Source: Pseudoalteromonas sp. N1230-9
GTDB lineage: Bacteria > Pseudomonadota > Gammaproteobacteria > Enterobacterales > Alteromonadaceae
Length of the DNA: 64,000 nucleotides
Reading direction: 5' to 3'
NCBI RefSeq assembly: GCF_032716425.1
Contig: NZ_CP090419.1
Location: 2,358,001-2,422,000 of the forward strand
Shown: piece by piece, positions 25,753-36,015 of the stretch
Layout of the letters: each line of letters starts with the position of its first letter
Numbering within the stretch: position 1 is the stretch's first letter
Notes under the pieces: generated by a model
The model's database searches: none
What the model was told of the DNA's origin: nothing
Seen by the model: the letters and a program-made list of their open reading frames with translations, nothing else
Position numbers and translations under genes: made by a program

Positions 25753-28011
25753 CTATGTCCGCTTAATATTTGTTCTACACCACTTTAGCAAGATAGACCT
25801 CAAAGCGTCATACTCGAGTGGCTTTGCGATATAATCATCCATTCCGGCATCAAAACAGCGCTGCTTATCTGCACTTAATACATTAGCAGTTAAAGCAATA
25901 ATTGGTGTATGTTTGAAAGCAGAAAACTCTCTAATTTTTACAGTGGCTTGCGGACCATCTAATACTGGCATTTGCATATCCATAAAGATAATATCAAATA
26001 CACCTAGTTCACATTGTTCAACAGCTTCCTGACCATTGTTTGCCATATTTATAGAGGTAATATTAAATTCATTGAGCATCGCTTCAATCACTATCTGATT
26101 AATGTCATTATCTTCAACAACAAGCGCATTAATATTCGATAAATCTATATCTTCTTTAGGTGTAGTTAATGAAGCATCTTTATGATCTAAGTCCATTGAA
26201 GATAGTGTGCGCTTTGCTAACAGAGAAAAATAAAAATGAGATCCTTCTCCTAGTGTACTTTCGACTTGTAGAGGTGCTTCCATCAAATCTAATAATTTGT
26301 TTGATATAGTGAGGCCCAACCCTGTACCACCAAAACGCCTTGTGATAGAAGTATCTGCCTGAGAAAATGCTTCAAATAGTGTATTCAAGTGTTCACTTGC
26401 AATCCCGATCCCTGTGTCTGATACATTAAACGTAAGCTTTACTTCATCAAGCCCAATCTCTTGTATGTTTACAGTTAACGAAACGCTTCCTCTCTCTGTG
26501 AACTTAACAGCGTTACCCAGTAAATTTATCAATACCTGCTTTAAGCGCGTTTCATCGGCCAAAAAAGCCAGTTTTTCAACTTCCGGAGTTGTAGAGATAT
26601 AAAGCTGAATATTCTTACTATCTGCTTGCTCCTGAAATAGGTGTTTAAGCTCCTCTAAAAGATAGCTTAAATCTACTGGTTCAGACTCAAGCTCAATTTT
26701 TGAAGCCTCAATTTTACTCAAATCAAGAATATCGTTGATAATAACTAATAAGCTAGCGCCAGAAGACTGTATGAGGTGTAGCATTTTGCTTTGTTCTGGT
26801 GTGAGAGTCGTGCGGCTTAGCTGGCGAGCCATTCCTAAAATACCATTCATAGGTGTTCTAATTTCATGGCTCATGTTTGCTAGAAACTCTGACTTAACTT
26901 TTGTTGTATGCTCAGCACTTTGCTTCGCTTCAGATAGATCTTTACTTAGTTCTCTAAACTTATTAGCCGCCTTGGCTAAAATACCAATTTCATCCTTTCG
27001 TTTTAAATCATAAATCGGTGCTTCCAAATCTCCATCTAAGAAATGTGTGAAGCTATTTGTTAAGCGTTTTATCCCACGTGTAATTTGCAGGTGAAAAAAT
27101 AAAGATAGAACGACAATGTATATAACAACCATTAAAGCAAGTACATTTAAAATGCTCTCTGTCATTGTAACCGCTTGTTGTGCATTCCGTTTTATTTGTT
27201 TTAGTTGAGTTAACGAATCTTCCCTTAAGCTATTTGCAAGCGTACTAAATTCAATTGCATCGCCTGCCATAACAACATTAACTAAGCTCAAATAGTTTCG
27301 ATTAGCTTGAACACTTTTTGAAAAAACCACCCGATAATGGCTTACGAAATTGAGCATTTTTTCAAATTTAGTATTATCAGCTCCATTTTCAGATAACGTA
27401 TCCAGTATTTTTTCAACGGATGCTCTTTTGGCATACTCTTTTTTTGTTAAAAATTGAATTGCATCATGATGCAGCACATGCCAAAGATTAAGGTATTCGG
27501 CAATTAGCAACTTATCATTTGTATTAATCGTCTTTGTTTTCAAATCGTCTAGAAGTAAAACTGCATTCAGATAAATTTGGGGTAACTCTTTTTCAATTAA
27601 GTTATTTCGTTGTGTAAAGCGAAGTTTCAATACTTTTAAATTATCACCATAACGACTTACTAGCTGCGTCATTCCATTTATGTGAGCTTTCGTTCTTCCT
27701 ACAGTATTTTTTAAAGTAATTTCAGCTAATCGACTTTCAATACTTTCAAAATTTACCATTATTTTTTTAAAAACGGGGGCACTACCTGATGCTCCGTAAA
27801 CTGAGATATCCCTTTGCATCTCAACAATATCTTTATTGATTTTTAAAATATCTACCGAATAATTACTAATGCTAGCGATATCATTGAAAGAGTCTTCGAT
27901 GGTTTTCAGCCTTTGATTCATAATCAAATAACTAACACTCATGGCGATTAAGACAAGTGCCATCGCTAGTGACATTTTGGCAGCAAGAGATTTTGAAAAA
28001 AAGCTCAACAA
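25753..28011 (-). CDS. Hybrid sensor histidine kinase with HAMP and receiver (TorS/BarA-like)
   Basis: A 752-residue sensor. Order: membrane helix (about 10-31), long helical periplasmic domain (to about 285), second helix, HAMP (about 310-365), HisKA with [14 protein letters not shown] (His about 382), HATPase ([26 protein letters not shown]) and one receiver ([28 protein letters not shown]). It lacks an HPt, so it may pass phosphate to the HPt of the neighbouring kinase. The start at TTG 28011 has GGAAG 5 bp before it. The all-helical sensor is like TorS and NIT-type sensors, which work with periplasmic binding proteins. That fits the adjacent solute-binding protein. Confidence 0.9.
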   Translation of the reverse strand: MLSFFSKSLAAKMSLAMALVLIAMSVSYLIMNQRLKTIEDSFNDIASISNYSVDILKINKDIVEMQRDISVYGASGSAPVFKKIMVNFESIESRLAEITLKNTVGRTKAHINGMTQLVSRYGDNLKVLKLRFTQRNNLIEKELPQIYLNAVLLLDDLKTKTINTNDKLLIAEYLNLWHVLHHDAIQFLTKKEYAKRASVEKILDTLSENGADNTKFEKMLNFVSHYRVVFSKSVQANRNYLSLVNVVMAGDAIEFSTLANSLREDSLTQLKQIKRNAQQAVTMTESILNVLALMVVIYIVVLSLFFHLQITRGIKRLTNSFTHFLDGDLEAPIYDLKRKDEIGILAKAANKFRELSKDLSEAKQSAEHTTKVKSEFLANMSHEIRTPMNGILGMARQLSRTTLTPEQSKMLHLIQSSGASLLVIINDILDLSKIEASKIELESEPVDLSYLLEELKHLFQEQADSKNIQLYISTTPEVEKLAFLADETRLKQVLINLLGNAVKFTERGSVSLTVNIQEIGLDEVKLTFNVSDTGIGIASEHLNTLFEAFSQADTSITRRFGGTGLGLTISNKLLDLMEAPLQVESTLGEGSHFYFSLLAKRTLSSMDLDHKDASLTTPKEDIDLSNINALVVEDNDINQIVIEAMLNEFNITSINMANNGQEAVEQCELGVFDIIFMDMQMPVLDGPQATVKIREFSAFKHTPIIALTANVLSADKQRCFDAGMDDYIAKPLEYDALRSILLKWCRTNIKRT

Positions 28012-28020
28012 ATTACTTCC

Positions 28021-29289
28021 TTATGCATTAAGTAGTTCATACCACTTATCTAAACTGTAGTCATAATTTGGCATCACGGTATTCCAAACAGCGATGTTTG
28101 AAAAGCGTTTAATATAGCTGCCACCATCCCTTACTTCGCCAGCTTTAACAGATACTTTACCATCTGTTCCCTTCAAGTCAGTTGATGCTTCTTGTCCTTC
28201 ATACCAATAGTTCCACTCAGGTTTCGACATAAGCGGTTGGCTTCGGCTAGGGTTAGAAATGTAATATCCTTGCCTTGCTATAAATGCGCCTGGGTAGCCG
28301 GATAACCACCAGTTCATATACTCATACGCTGCATCTTTAACATGCCCATGGGTATTTTTTGATAAACACATAACTCCATGCCATGCTCTGTATCCTTCTT
28401 TTGGCGATGCATAAGTTACTGGAATGCCTTGCCCGTTTAGCGCACTGACACCTGGTGAGAACATACTTTGAATGGTCACTCGGTTCATTTTCATAAAATC
28501 AACCGATTGCGGTACTGACATCCAAAAACCTGAAAAATGACCTTGCCGTTTCTTTTCAAATAAAATGGCAAATAATTGGTCAATCTCGGCAATAGTCATA
28601 TTGCCGAAATCATTAAATTTCATTAATCCTTTAGCTTGAGCAGCTAGAGCAGCGTCAAAAATACCTATTGTTGGTGCATTAACTAAGGCTACTTTCCCTT
28701 TATTCTTTTCATCTAATAACCATGCCCAGGATTCTGTTTCGTAAGGGATACCTTTTTCAATAACATTCGTGTTATAGCCAAATGAATCGACATTATGTAC
28801 ATATGGCATGAAGCTAATTAATTTGGATGGTGTTGCTCCTAACGAACCATCTGCCTGTGCATAAAGCAGCTTGTTTGGTGAATCGCCTGCGCCTAACTTT
28901 GCATCCGGTACAATTTTGCCAGTCTTGGTAAGTGGGTTTATTTCATCCCAATAAACGAGTCTATCAACCTCGATTGGCTGAATTGCATCTGCTTGCCACA
29001 AAATATTAATAGAGTCAGACCATTGCTCAAACAAATCAAAAGAACTAGGGTCTGCTGCTGCTTTTTGTAAAACGGCGGCACTCCCCATAGGCGTAAACTC
29101 GATGTTTATACCTAGCTCGCGCATTGCTCTCTGTCTAAGCTCTTCTTGCAACGTAACATGTGTTCCCATTACACGAAGGGTTACTTTGTTCTTTGCAAAA
29201 ACATAGGGGGCTTTAAACGCAAGTGATGATGCCGCAGCACCAACACCGAGTGTTTTTAGAAAATCTCGACGCTTTTGGGAATGTTCCAT
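28021..29289 (-). CDS. Tat-exported extracellular solute-binding protein without a transporter
   Basis: A protein of about 422 residues, taking ATG 29289 over an upstream TTG at 29319. The N-terminus has a twin-arginine signal, QKRRDFLKTLGVGAAAS, cleaved after VFA at about residue 32. The rest resembles family 1 / PotD-type binding proteins (TLRVMGTHVTLQEELRQRA; SFDLFEQWSDS). No permease or ATPase gene lies nearby. Instead it is cotranscribed with two sensor kinases and two GGDEF regulators, so it more likely presents a ligand to a kinase, in the manner of TorT-TorS. Ligand unknown. Confidence 0.85.
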   Translation of the reverse strand: MEHSQKRRDFLKTLGVGAAASSLAFKAPYVFAKNKVTLRVMGTHVTLQEELRQRAMRELGINIEFTPMGSAAVLQKAAADPSSFDLFEQWSDSINILWQADAIQPIEVDRLVYWDEINPLTKTGKIVPDAKLGAGDSPNKLLYAQADGSLGATPSKLISFMPYVHNVDSFGYNTNVIEKGIPYETESWAWLLDEKNKGKVALVNAPTIGIFDAALAAQAKGLMKFNDFGNMTIAEIDQLFAILFEKKRQGHFSGFWMSVPQSVDFMKMNRVTIQSMFSPGVSALNGQGIPVTYASPKEGYRAWHGVMCLSKNTHGHVKDAAYEYMNWWLSGYPGAFIARQGYYISNPSRSQPLMSKPEWNYWYEGQEASTDLKGTDGKVSVKAGEVRDGGSYIKRFSNIAVWNTVMPNYDYSLDKWYELLNA

Positions 29290-29372
29290 TGTATTTCTTG
29301 GTAAGTTAACAATCTCCAAAGTATAGGCTATGTTCCTGAGGTTTCTACAAAAAGCGGTAAGAAAAGCCTAAA

Positions 29373-30296
29373 TCAATCACAAAAACTAAGCCTAAAACAG
29401 TTTCGCCCATCACTTTTAGCCGCATAAAGCGCTTTATCTGCGCAATTAATTAGCTCATCAAAGCTCACCTTATTTTGGTGCTCGTAGATAACCCCACCGA
29501 TACTGACTGTCGCGCGGCCCCATAAAGACTTAACATGCGGGATATTAATCGCCTCAAGCTCTGCTGTAATACGATCACATATGAATTTAACACCTTCGAA
29601 GTCAGTGTATGGTAGTATGATAAGAAACTCCTCCCCACCATATCGTATTGCTATATCTTGAGGTCGTTGAATAGAACGCTCAATAACATCAGCAATTAGT
29701 TTCAGGCAAGCATCTCCTTGCGGGTGCCCGTATTGATCGTTGTATAACTTAAAGAAATCTAGATCAAGCATTAGCAAACTGAACGGTTTCTTCTCTCTTG
29801 AAGTTTGTTTAAAAACATTAGCAACTTCAAGGTCTAAATAGTGCCGATTAAATAAGCCTGTCAATGGATCTTTATAGGTAAGCTCTATTAGTTTTTCTAA
29901 TCGAAGCTTATTCTCTAAGTGATTTTTTGTACGATGTATCAACGTGGATGCTGTGATGGGTTTACCAATAAAATCAGAAGCACCAGCTTCCCAGCATGCA
30001 TTTTGGTATTCCGTGTCGTAAGTCGAAGTGATGAAAATTATTGGGATATTTTCGAATGTAGCTTTAGCCTTAAGTCGCCTACAAATATCCAGACCACTTA
30101 TATCCGGTAAATTAATATCTAGTAAAATCAAATCTGGAAGTAAATCCTCACAGGCTTCTAAAACAGCCTGACCAGAAGAGTATGCATCCACGGAAAAATG
30201 ATCTTCTAAAATAACTCCTAAACTTAGCCTTACCATCTCATCATCGTCAACGATGAATACTTTACATTGTGATAAGGGCTTTAAACTTAAGGGCAT
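29373..30296 (-). CDS. Response regulator with GGDEF domain (diguanylate cyclase)
   Basis: A 307-residue protein. The receiver domain (residues 10-128) has VFIVDDDEM, LILLDINLPDISG with the phospho-Asp, and GKPI. The GGDEF domain (about 140-305) has an active GGEEF in AIRYGGEEFLIIL, and the upstream RPQD gives an RxxD inhibitory site five residues before it. It is PleD/WspR-like: phosphorylation should switch on c-di-GMP synthesis, with product inhibition. It overlaps the upstream GGDEF-EAL gene by 10 bp and is probably a target of the two kinases in the operon. Confidence 0.93.
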   Translation of the reverse strand: MPLSLKPLSQCKVFIVDDDEMVRLSLGVILEDHFSVDAYSSGQAVLEACEDLLPDLILLDINLPDISGLDICRRLKAKATFENIPIIFITSTYDTEYQNACWEAGASDFIGKPITASTLIHRTKNHLENKLRLEKLIELTYKDPLTGLFNRHYLDLEVANVFKQTSREKKPFSLLMLDLDFFKLYNDQYGHPQGDACLKLIADVIERSIQRPQDIAIRYGGEEFLIILPYTDFEGVKFICDRITAELEAINIPHVKSLWGRATVSIGGVIYEHQNKVSFDELINCADKALYAAKSDGRNCFRLSFCD

Positions 30297-32398
30297 AATA
30301 TTCCTTCAACCTTACTACTTTGTATTAGTTTGTTAGCCTTGTCGATATTCAAAGGCTTACTTAGTAAATAACCTTGACCAATTTGACAACCAAGCTCTTG
30401 CAGTCGATCTTTTTGCTCTAAAGTTTCAATCCCTTCAGCCACAATTTGCAGTCCTAGTGAATGAGCTAATTCAATTATAGTAGTAACAATATTAAATGCT
30501 TGAGCATCATCAAGCATATCACGAACAAAAGACTGATCTATTTTCAGCACATCTAATGGGAATAATCTTAAATATGAAAGGCTTGAGTATCCAGTACCAA
30601 AGTCGTCAAGAGCAATACTCACTCCCATTCCAGATATAAGCTTTAATTGACTTACAGTATAATCAAAGTTTTCAATCAAGGCCGATTCTGTCACTTCTAA
30701 CTCTAAATAACGACTTGGTAATTGGGTTCTTTCAAGAATTTCGGCAACAGTATCTACAAGTTTAGTATCTGTGAATTGTTTAGCAGATATATTTACTGCT
30801 ACTTTAATAGGCAGACCTTTATCAAGCCAAGTTTTCGCTGCAATACAGCTCTTTTCAAGAACTTGTTCTCCTAAGCGAAAAATAAGCCCCGTTTCTTCTG
30901 CATATTCAATAAAGTGAACAGGAGAAATAAAGCCACCTTGCCCATCTTTTAAACGAACTAAGCTTTCTACACCAATCAGTGTGTCAGTGTTTAAATCATA
31001 TTTAGGTTGATAATGAACTTCGAGATCATTTTCTTCTAATGCCTTTCTTAGCTTATTTCCAACCTCAAGGCGCCTATTCATTTCAATCTGTAAATCGTCA
31101 CTAAAGTAAAAGTAACTATTTGCAGATTCATTCTTTGCTTTATACATTGCAGAGTCTGCATGACGAAGCATCTCTTCAACGCTTGAAGCATCGTCAGGAT
31201 ACACACTTATACCTAAACTTGCTGTAAGCACATGTTGTTCACCACCAGACCTGAAAGGTTTGCTAATAACATTGAGAACTTGATTAACAAGAGGCTCTAG
31301 GCTTAATGAGTTAGCTGAATGAGGAACAACGAGTGCAAACTCATCCCCACCAACACGTGCGACAGTAATATCGTTACATGCAAATAAATCTAAACTATGA
31401 CCAATATGGGCAATTATCTCATCACCAACGTGATGGCCTAATGCATCATTAATAAACTTGAACTTATCTAAATCAAGTAACATTAAACTTAATTTAGAGT
31501 CATTAAATTCTGCTCTGGCTATGCCTTGCGTGAGTCTATCATGCAGTAGCACTCGATTTGGTAGTGAGGTCAATTGATCATGATGAGATAAATAAGTCAT
31601 CTGCATAGACATAGCTAAAGCTTCGCTTACATCTTGAAACACCATAACAGCGCCGCATTGATTATGGTTTTTATCAAGGATAGGAGCTGCGCTGTCTTCA
31701 ACTCGATGTTCAATTCCTTGCTTACTTATTAGTTGCGTATTTAAAGCCATAGCAACAGGTCTATTTTCATTTAATGCAACGACTAATGGGTTAATTGATG
31801 AAGCTTTGGTCGTAGCATCGATTAACTTCATCACCTCTTCAATATGGCGACCTTTCGCTGCTGTTTGTGACCACCCTGTAAGTCTTTGCGCTACAGGGTT
31901 CATATACACAATATTTGCCTTTTTATCAGTAGAAATAACAGCATCAGCAATCGAGTCAAGAGTGATTCTCAACTGTTCCTTTTCAGCAAAAAGTTCTGCT
32001 TGAGTCTGTTGCAATATCTTTTCTTGTGACCTGATTTTTATATGATTTTCAATACGAATTCGACATAGTCTGAGGTTTAAGGGTTTTGAAATAAAGTCTA
32101 TCGCGCCAAGAGACAATGCTTTTTCTTCTATCGCAGGATCACTGTGAGACGTAATAACAACAGTTCTAATATGTGCCAGAGTAGACTTTTTCTGTATGAC
32201 TTCTAAAATATCAAAACCACTGACTGTAGGCATTTCTAAGTCAAGAACTAAGATATCAGGCTTAATTTTTTCTATAAGTTGTATAGCCTCGGAGCTATTG
32301 TTAGAAGTTGTAATCTTACCAACATCCTCTAGGGCATGCTCTAACTGTAAGGTATTAATTTCTTCATCATCAATGATTAGAACGCTGCAATTGTCCAT
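30287..32398 (-). CDS. Response regulator with PAS, GGDEF and EAL domains
   Basis: A 703-residue protein. Order: receiver (residues 4-122, VLIIDDEEIN, LVLDLEMPTVSG, SKP), coiled linker, PAS (about 140-265), GGDEF (about 270-435, ARVGGDEFALV) and EAL (about 445-695). In EAL the signature reads VESLVRL instead of EALVR, but DDFGTGYSSL, KIDQSFV and AEGIET are present, so phosphodiesterase activity is likely kept. There is no RxxD site before GGDEF. It is first in the operon and starts at ATG 32398. It can make or break c-di-GMP in response to phosphorylation. Confidence 0.93.
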   Translation of the reverse strand: MDNCSVLIIDDEEINTLQLEHALEDVGKITTSNNSSEAIQLIEKIKPDILVLDLEMPTVSGFDILEVIQKKSTLAHIRTVVITSHSDPAIEEKALSLGAIDFISKPLNLRLCRIRIENHIKIRSQEKILQQTQAELFAEKEQLRITLDSIADAVISTDKKANIVYMNPVAQRLTGWSQTAAKGRHIEEVMKLIDATTKASSINPLVVALNENRPVAMALNTQLISKQGIEHRVEDSAAPILDKNHNQCGAVMVFQDVSEALAMSMQMTYLSHHDQLTSLPNRVLLHDRLTQGIARAEFNDSKLSLMLLDLDKFKFINDALGHHVGDEIIAHIGHSLDLFACNDITVARVGGDEFALVVPHSANSLSLEPLVNQVLNVISKPFRSGGEQHVLTASLGISVYPDDASSVEEMLRHADSAMYKAKNESANSYFYFSDDLQIEMNRRLEVGNKLRKALEENDLEVHYQPKYDLNTDTLIGVESLVRLKDGQGGFISPVHFIEYAEETGLIFRLGEQVLEKSCIAAKTWLDKGLPIKVAVNISAKQFTDTKLVDTVAEILERTQLPSRYLELEVTESALIENFDYTVSQLKLISGMGVSIALDDFGTGYSSLSYLRLFPLDVLKIDQSFVRDMLDDAQAFNIVTTIIELAHSLGLQIVAEGIETLEQKDRLQELGCQIGQGYLLSKPLNIDKANKLIQSSKVEGILCP

Positions 32399-32600
32399 TT
32401 AAGTTTCCCGCAATACTTTGTACCTACTTACAATAACGCTAAAACAGTAAATTTGCGACACACTTTTTTATTAGTCTTAAAATATTATTTTTTGTATATT
32501 AAACTGGTATTTTTGAAAGCATTAGCTAGTTTTTAATTAATGTGTAAGTAATACATATTAACTATGTAATAAAACAAAATGGATATTTTAGGGAGGAATT

Positions 32601-32807
32601 TTGAAACATTATTACATTAACGATAACGCCCAAAACACAGGTGAACATGAGGTACATACAGAGTCATGCCCGTACTTCAACTTGATAACAGACCGCACTT
32701 ATTTAGGTTTCTTCCATAGTTGCAAAGATGCAGTAGAGAAAGCAAAAACCAAATATTCAAATGTTGATGGTTGTAAGCATTGTTGCTCGCTTTGCCATAC
32801 TCGATAG
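32601..32807 (+). CDS. Small Cys-rich protein
   Basis: A 68-residue protein from TTG 32601, with a very strong ribosome site (GGGAGG) 4 bp before it; no ATG is available in frame. Conserved-looking metal ligands are HTESCPYF (about residues 19-26), FHSC and the C-terminal CKHCCSLCH. This looks like a zinc-binding mini-domain. It is divergent from the signalling operon and convergent with the PAS/chemoreceptor gene. Function unknown. It may be cargo unrelated to signalling. Confidence 0.6.
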   Translation: MKHYYINDNAQNTGEHEVHTESCPYFNLITDRTYLGFFHSCKDAVEKAKTKYSNVDGCKHCCSLCHTR

Positions 32808-32820
32808 AGAAATTTATAAC

Positions 32821-32863
32821 TGAGAGACTGACTTGATTTAGTCACATTGTTCAGTCTCTCTCA
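32821..32863. terminator. Hairpin between convergent genes
   Basis: TGAGAGACTGA (32821-32831) pairs with TCAGTCTCTC (32851-32860) across a 19-base loop. It lies between the convergent Cys-rich gene and the chemoreceptor gene, where a shared terminator is expected. The T-tract is weak. Confidence 0.5.
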
Positions 32864-32879
32864 AGTTGTGATAGCTAAA

Positions 32880-34178
32880 TTAAAGGTTTGTTTTAAATTG
32901 GCCTACAGCCTCAACGACTTCTTTTGCGCCTTTTTGAATGTCATCGATTACATTACCTGCACTATTAGATAAATCCAAAGCATCTTTGGCTTCTACTAGG
33001 CTAGATTCAATTTGGGTTACAGCGTCCTGAGTAAGTACTTTGTTTTCTGCAACCACACTAATTATTTGCTCTGTAGCTAAACTCGTTCTTGATGCTAATT
33101 GTCTTACTTCGTCTGCGACAACTGAAAAACCACGTCCTTGCTCACCCGCTCTTGCAGCCTCTATTGCAGCATTAAGTGCTAATAAGTTTGTTTGATCTGC
33201 TATTCCTTTAATACTTTCAACCAATTGAGAGACTTTTGCTGATTGTACATCAAGTTTATTAATGCCTTCGCTCGCAGTTTCAAGTTTCTTAGAAAGCGCA
33301 TTCATAGTTGAGATAGTTTGCTTTACAACACCTAAACCATTTTCTGCATCAGAGTCAGTTTGTTTTGAGATATCGTAAGCAATGCCAGCTGTTTCTGAAA
33401 TAGCTTGCTCTCTTCTCATTTGTTCTGTAATGACAGTCGCGAACTTAGCAACTTTATATAAATCTCCATTTTCATCATGAATAGGGTTATAAGAAGCTTC
33501 AAGCCATACTTCATTGCCATAACTATCTATTCTTTTAAAGCGGTCAGAGATAAAGCGCCCCCCCTTTAACTCTGACCAAAACTCTTTGTAAGAATTTGAA
33601 TTTGCTTCTTCTGGATCGCAAAAGATACTATGGTGCTTACCTAGTATTTGGCTTTTAGAGTACCCCATTGCATTTAAAAAATTATCGTTAGCACTCAGAA
33701 TTATTCCATCTAGAGTAAACTCGATTACAGCAGATGAACGACTAAGAGCAGCAAGCATATCTTCTTTCTCTCTCGAATGAGAGATAGTGCGAGTGAGCTC
33801 AGATGAGAAAATAGCTATATCTTCATTTACAGGTTGAACAATGCTTCTAAGCCACAATTCTCTATCAGTTTTCGTTTTTAACTGTAAAGCACCATGCCAA
33901 TGGTTAGTTTTCTTAAGTGCTGACAAGAATTTTTGTGTATGAGGTTTATTTAATGACTTTTTTAAGATCAAGCTTTCAATGCTTGCCCCTTTTAGATCCT
34001 CAACTTCAATTTCGATTGCCGCAGCAAAACGATGATTTGCTTCTAAGATATGCCCACTTTTACTTAATAAAAAATACAGCATCTCTTCTTTCAGTTCCTG
34101 CTTAATATTTTCATACTCGGCAGTTTGCTCTTTCAGATAAGCAATTTCAGATAACAATTTTTTATTTGTAAACCACAT
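32880..34178 (-). CDS. Cytoplasmic PAS-PAS chemoreceptor-like protein (BdlA-like)
   Basis: A 432-residue protein with no membrane segment. Two PAS domains (about 25-130 and 140-260, the second with [21 protein letters not shown]) are followed by a short methyl-accepting signalling domain. The conserved hairpin tip reads [25 protein letters not shown]. Size and layout match BdlA of Pseudomonas aeruginosa, which links c-di-GMP and biofilm dispersal, and Aer-like soluble receptors. It lies upstream of the c-di-GMP operon on the same strand, separated by the opposite-strand Cys-rich gene. It probably belongs to the same motility or biofilm cargo. Confidence 0.88.
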   Translation of the reverse strand: MWFTNKKLLSEIAYLKEQTAEYENIKQELKEEMLYFLLSKSGHILEANHRFAAAIEIEVEDLKGASIESLILKKSLNKPHTQKFLSALKKTNHWHGALQLKTKTDRELWLRSIVQPVNEDIAIFSSELTRTISHSREKEDMLAALSRSSAVIEFTLDGIILSANDNFLNAMGYSKSQILGKHHSIFCDPEEANSNSYKEFWSELKGGRFISDRFKRIDSYGNEVWLEASYNPIHDENGDLYKVAKFATVITEQMRREQAISETAGIAYDISKQTDSDAENGLGVVKQTISTMNALSKKLETASEGINKLDVQSAKVSQLVESIKGIADQTNLLALNAAIEAARAGEQGRGFSVVADEVRQLASRTSLATEQIISVVAENKVLTQDAVTQIESSLVEAKDALDLSNSAGNVIDDIQKGAKEVVEAVGQFKTNL

Positions 34179-34609
34179 TTGGGGTGTTTCCCTTAAGAGT
34201 CAACTCAAAATTTGAGTTTTAAGAATCAATAGTTTAGACAGTAGATACTAAAAGTAAAGATATGGCAGATTAAGGACTCATATTATCACTTCAACTGGCC
34301 TTCAGTACGAAGTTAGTGAGCAATTGGATCTTTATGTTAGTTCATAAATAAGAGAGGTTATGTAAATAACCTGTTTCTCTGTAATCTGGTTTGAGTGTCC
34401 CTCCCATCACTTTTATCCAAGATTAAAGTGCATGTGCGTAAGAATCAAAAATTGTCTTTAACGCCCCCCAAAAAGGCAGATCACTCTAGCGCATTTCTGG
34501 ACAAAAACACGTTAGAGTATTTAATCAGTAACGCCTCAATTTGCGGCGAGCGTTAGCGAGTCCGGGCGCGACAGCGCCATACAACATTGACTTGTTAGGC
34601 ATGCAGACT
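34179..34609. other. Border between the signalling module and the cassette module
   Basis: No gene is supported in 431 bp. It contains an inverted repeat AGGTTAT-GTAA-ATAACCT at 34355-34372, the second copy of the module-border motif (about 34475-34515: CTGGACAAAAACACGTTAGA) and an attC-like site at 34528-34600. Confidence 0.45.
34528..34600 (-). repeat. attC-like recombination site 1
   Basis: On the minus strand the site opens GCCTAACAAGTCAATG and closes AAATTGAGGCGTTAC. These are the inverted outer boxes of an integron cassette attC, around a GC-rich palindromic middle. The outer GTTACTG departs from the ideal GTTRRRY. It follows the stop of the small HhH gene, the correct place for a cassette site. 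Confidence 0.7.
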
Positions 34610-34900
34610 TCACTTTCGGTCGAGAGTATTTTTACGCTCCGATGTATACGCCCACCAAGGCTTAGCCTCCTCGCCGCTCATGAAACGAGTAATTGATATA
34701 AACACATCAATTACACAAGGGTCATGCTTGTGCCCTGTCGTACTGCAGAGTTTTTCGTACATTTGGTATGGGTCACGACCCACAAGATCTTCTGGATTCA
34801 CAATGCCAAGTAATTGCAAGTCAGAAGCACCGGCCTTGCCAATATTAGGGAGGTCAGTCAACTTTGTGGTTTTGCTGCGATCAACTTTTGCTGGATTCAT
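34610..34900 (-). CDS. Helix-hairpin-helix protein of the Cdd1/pathogenicity-locus type (cassette gene)
   Basis: A 96-residue protein. The N-terminal LTDLPNIGKAGASDLQLLGI is a helix-hairpin-helix motif. The following PEDLVGRDPYQMYEKLC and a C-terminal FMSGEEAKPWWAYT match the Cdd1 family (also annotated mitomycin-resistance or pathogenicity-locus proteins), which is common in integron cassettes. It may bind DNA non-specifically. attC-like sites lie on both sides, and the ATG at 34900 is only 6 bp from the upstream site, as in a typical cassette. Confidence 0.78.
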   Translation of the reverse strand: MNPAKVDRSKTTKLTDLPNIGKAGASDLQLLGIVNPEDLVGRDPYQMYEKLCSTTGHKHDPCVIDVFISITRFMSGEEAKPWWAYTSERKNTLDRK

Positions 34901-34905
34901 AGCTT

Positions 34906-35005
34906 GCCTAACGCCTCAATAATAGGCGTAAAAATGCTTGGCTAAAATTAGCGAAGAATGAGCGCAAGCCAAGCGTTTTGTGTCCTATTGAGTAACTTGT
35001 TAGCA
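34906..35005 (-). repeat. attC-like recombination site 2
   Basis: On the minus strand this 100-bp site opens TGCTAACAAGTTACTCAATA and closes ATTATTGAGGCGTTAGGC. The final GTTAGGC fits the GTTRRRY core exactly. The middle is a long imperfect palindrome (GCTTGGCTTGCGC and TAGCCAAGC). It overlaps the last 6 bp of the 327-aa gene and ends just before the HhH gene, as an attC between two cassettes should. Confidence 0.82.
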
Positions 35006-35983
35006 TTCAATTCGCAAGTTTTTCATAATTACGTCAGCAGAATTGAAGTAATATTCACAATCCTTGCTAACCATTTTTGTAGCATAAGAAGCTTTAGGTT
35101 GCTTGCGCTTATCAAATTCGAAGTTGAAACTTAAAGAATTATAATACTGAGAGTCCATATAAACTTCTGCTGGAAGGTGTTCTTTTGAACGAATATTAGC
35201 GCGAGCAGTATGTTCTATATCCATTAACTGAGCAAATGGAATACCTAAGCTATTAAGAGATATATGATTTTTTGACTCTGAAATATGAAGCAAATTGTCA
35301 TCATAGTAAGAGTTTTGCCCTTGTGTAATTACTGAATAGGTTGGTAAGCCTAGGCACTCTTGGTAAATAGTAGATATTTGTGCGGATAGTTTAATAAAGA
35401 GCTCTGGGGCATAACTGTATGAGACTTCATTATCATGAGCACCTACTGACCAATTACTTTTTAAAAGTAAACTATCTGCAAAAGAAATAAATGAAATTGA
35501 TGGGTAATCGCTAGCTAGTGCATCAATACGATCTCTCAGAGATTTGAGCATTTCAGTTGTAAGTTTATCTTCATCCAAATACTGCTTTACGCCAATGGCG
35601 TCAACCATAGCAAATACAGAAAAAGAACGAGCATAAAGGCTATTTAACCAGTCTCCGTTGACAAAGACGATTGGTTTTTCGTCATATTCCCAACACCCGA
35701 CGCAGAATACAAAGTTTTCTTTAGTTAAGATAATAGAGATTTCGTGAAAACGATCGGAAACATTCGCATACCAAGATAACTCAACTGAATTAGCTAGAAC
35801 CTTTCTTGCCGCTACAAAACTCACGTACCCAACAGGTACATATTCATTGTTTTGTGGATCATCCAAATAGTTAGTCATCATTTGTTCATATTCAGTAAGG
35901 AATTTTTCGTCCATAAGATAAATATCTCGGTCTAATGGAATTTCTTCAAATGAATATTGATTAAATTTTTCGTGCTCAAACAA
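35000..35983 (-). CDS. Hypothetical protein (cassette gene)
   Basis: A 327-residue soluble protein starting at TTG 35983 with GAGG 9 bp upstream; no in-frame ATG is near. It is rich in Tyr, Phe and Asp. It has no recognised motif, although FAMVDAIGVKQYL and RIDALASDYPSISFISFADSLLLKS give a weak nucleotide-cyclase-like look. The gene ends inside attC site 2. Only 32 bp separate it from the upstream gene, and these include GCGTTAAC, a fragment of a cassette site, suggesting two cassettes fused by loss of one attC. Confidence 0.6.
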   Translation of the reverse strand: MFEHEKFNQYSFEEIPLDRDIYLMDEKFLTEYEQMMTNYLDDPQNNEYVPVGYVSFVAARKVLANSVELSWYANVSDRFHEISIILTKENFVFCVGCWEYDEKPIVFVNGDWLNSLYARSFSVFAMVDAIGVKQYLDEDKLTTEMLKSLRDRIDALASDYPSISFISFADSLLLKSNWSVGAHDNEVSYSYAPELFIKLSAQISTIYQECLGLPTYSVITQGQNSYYDDNLLHISESKNHISLNSLGIPFAQLMDIEHTARANIRSKEHLPAEVYMDSQYYNSLSFNFEFDKRKQPKASYATKMVSKDCEYYFNSADVIMKNLRIEC

Positions 35984-36015
35984 TGCTTGATACCTCAGTG
36001 AATGTTAACGCCCTT

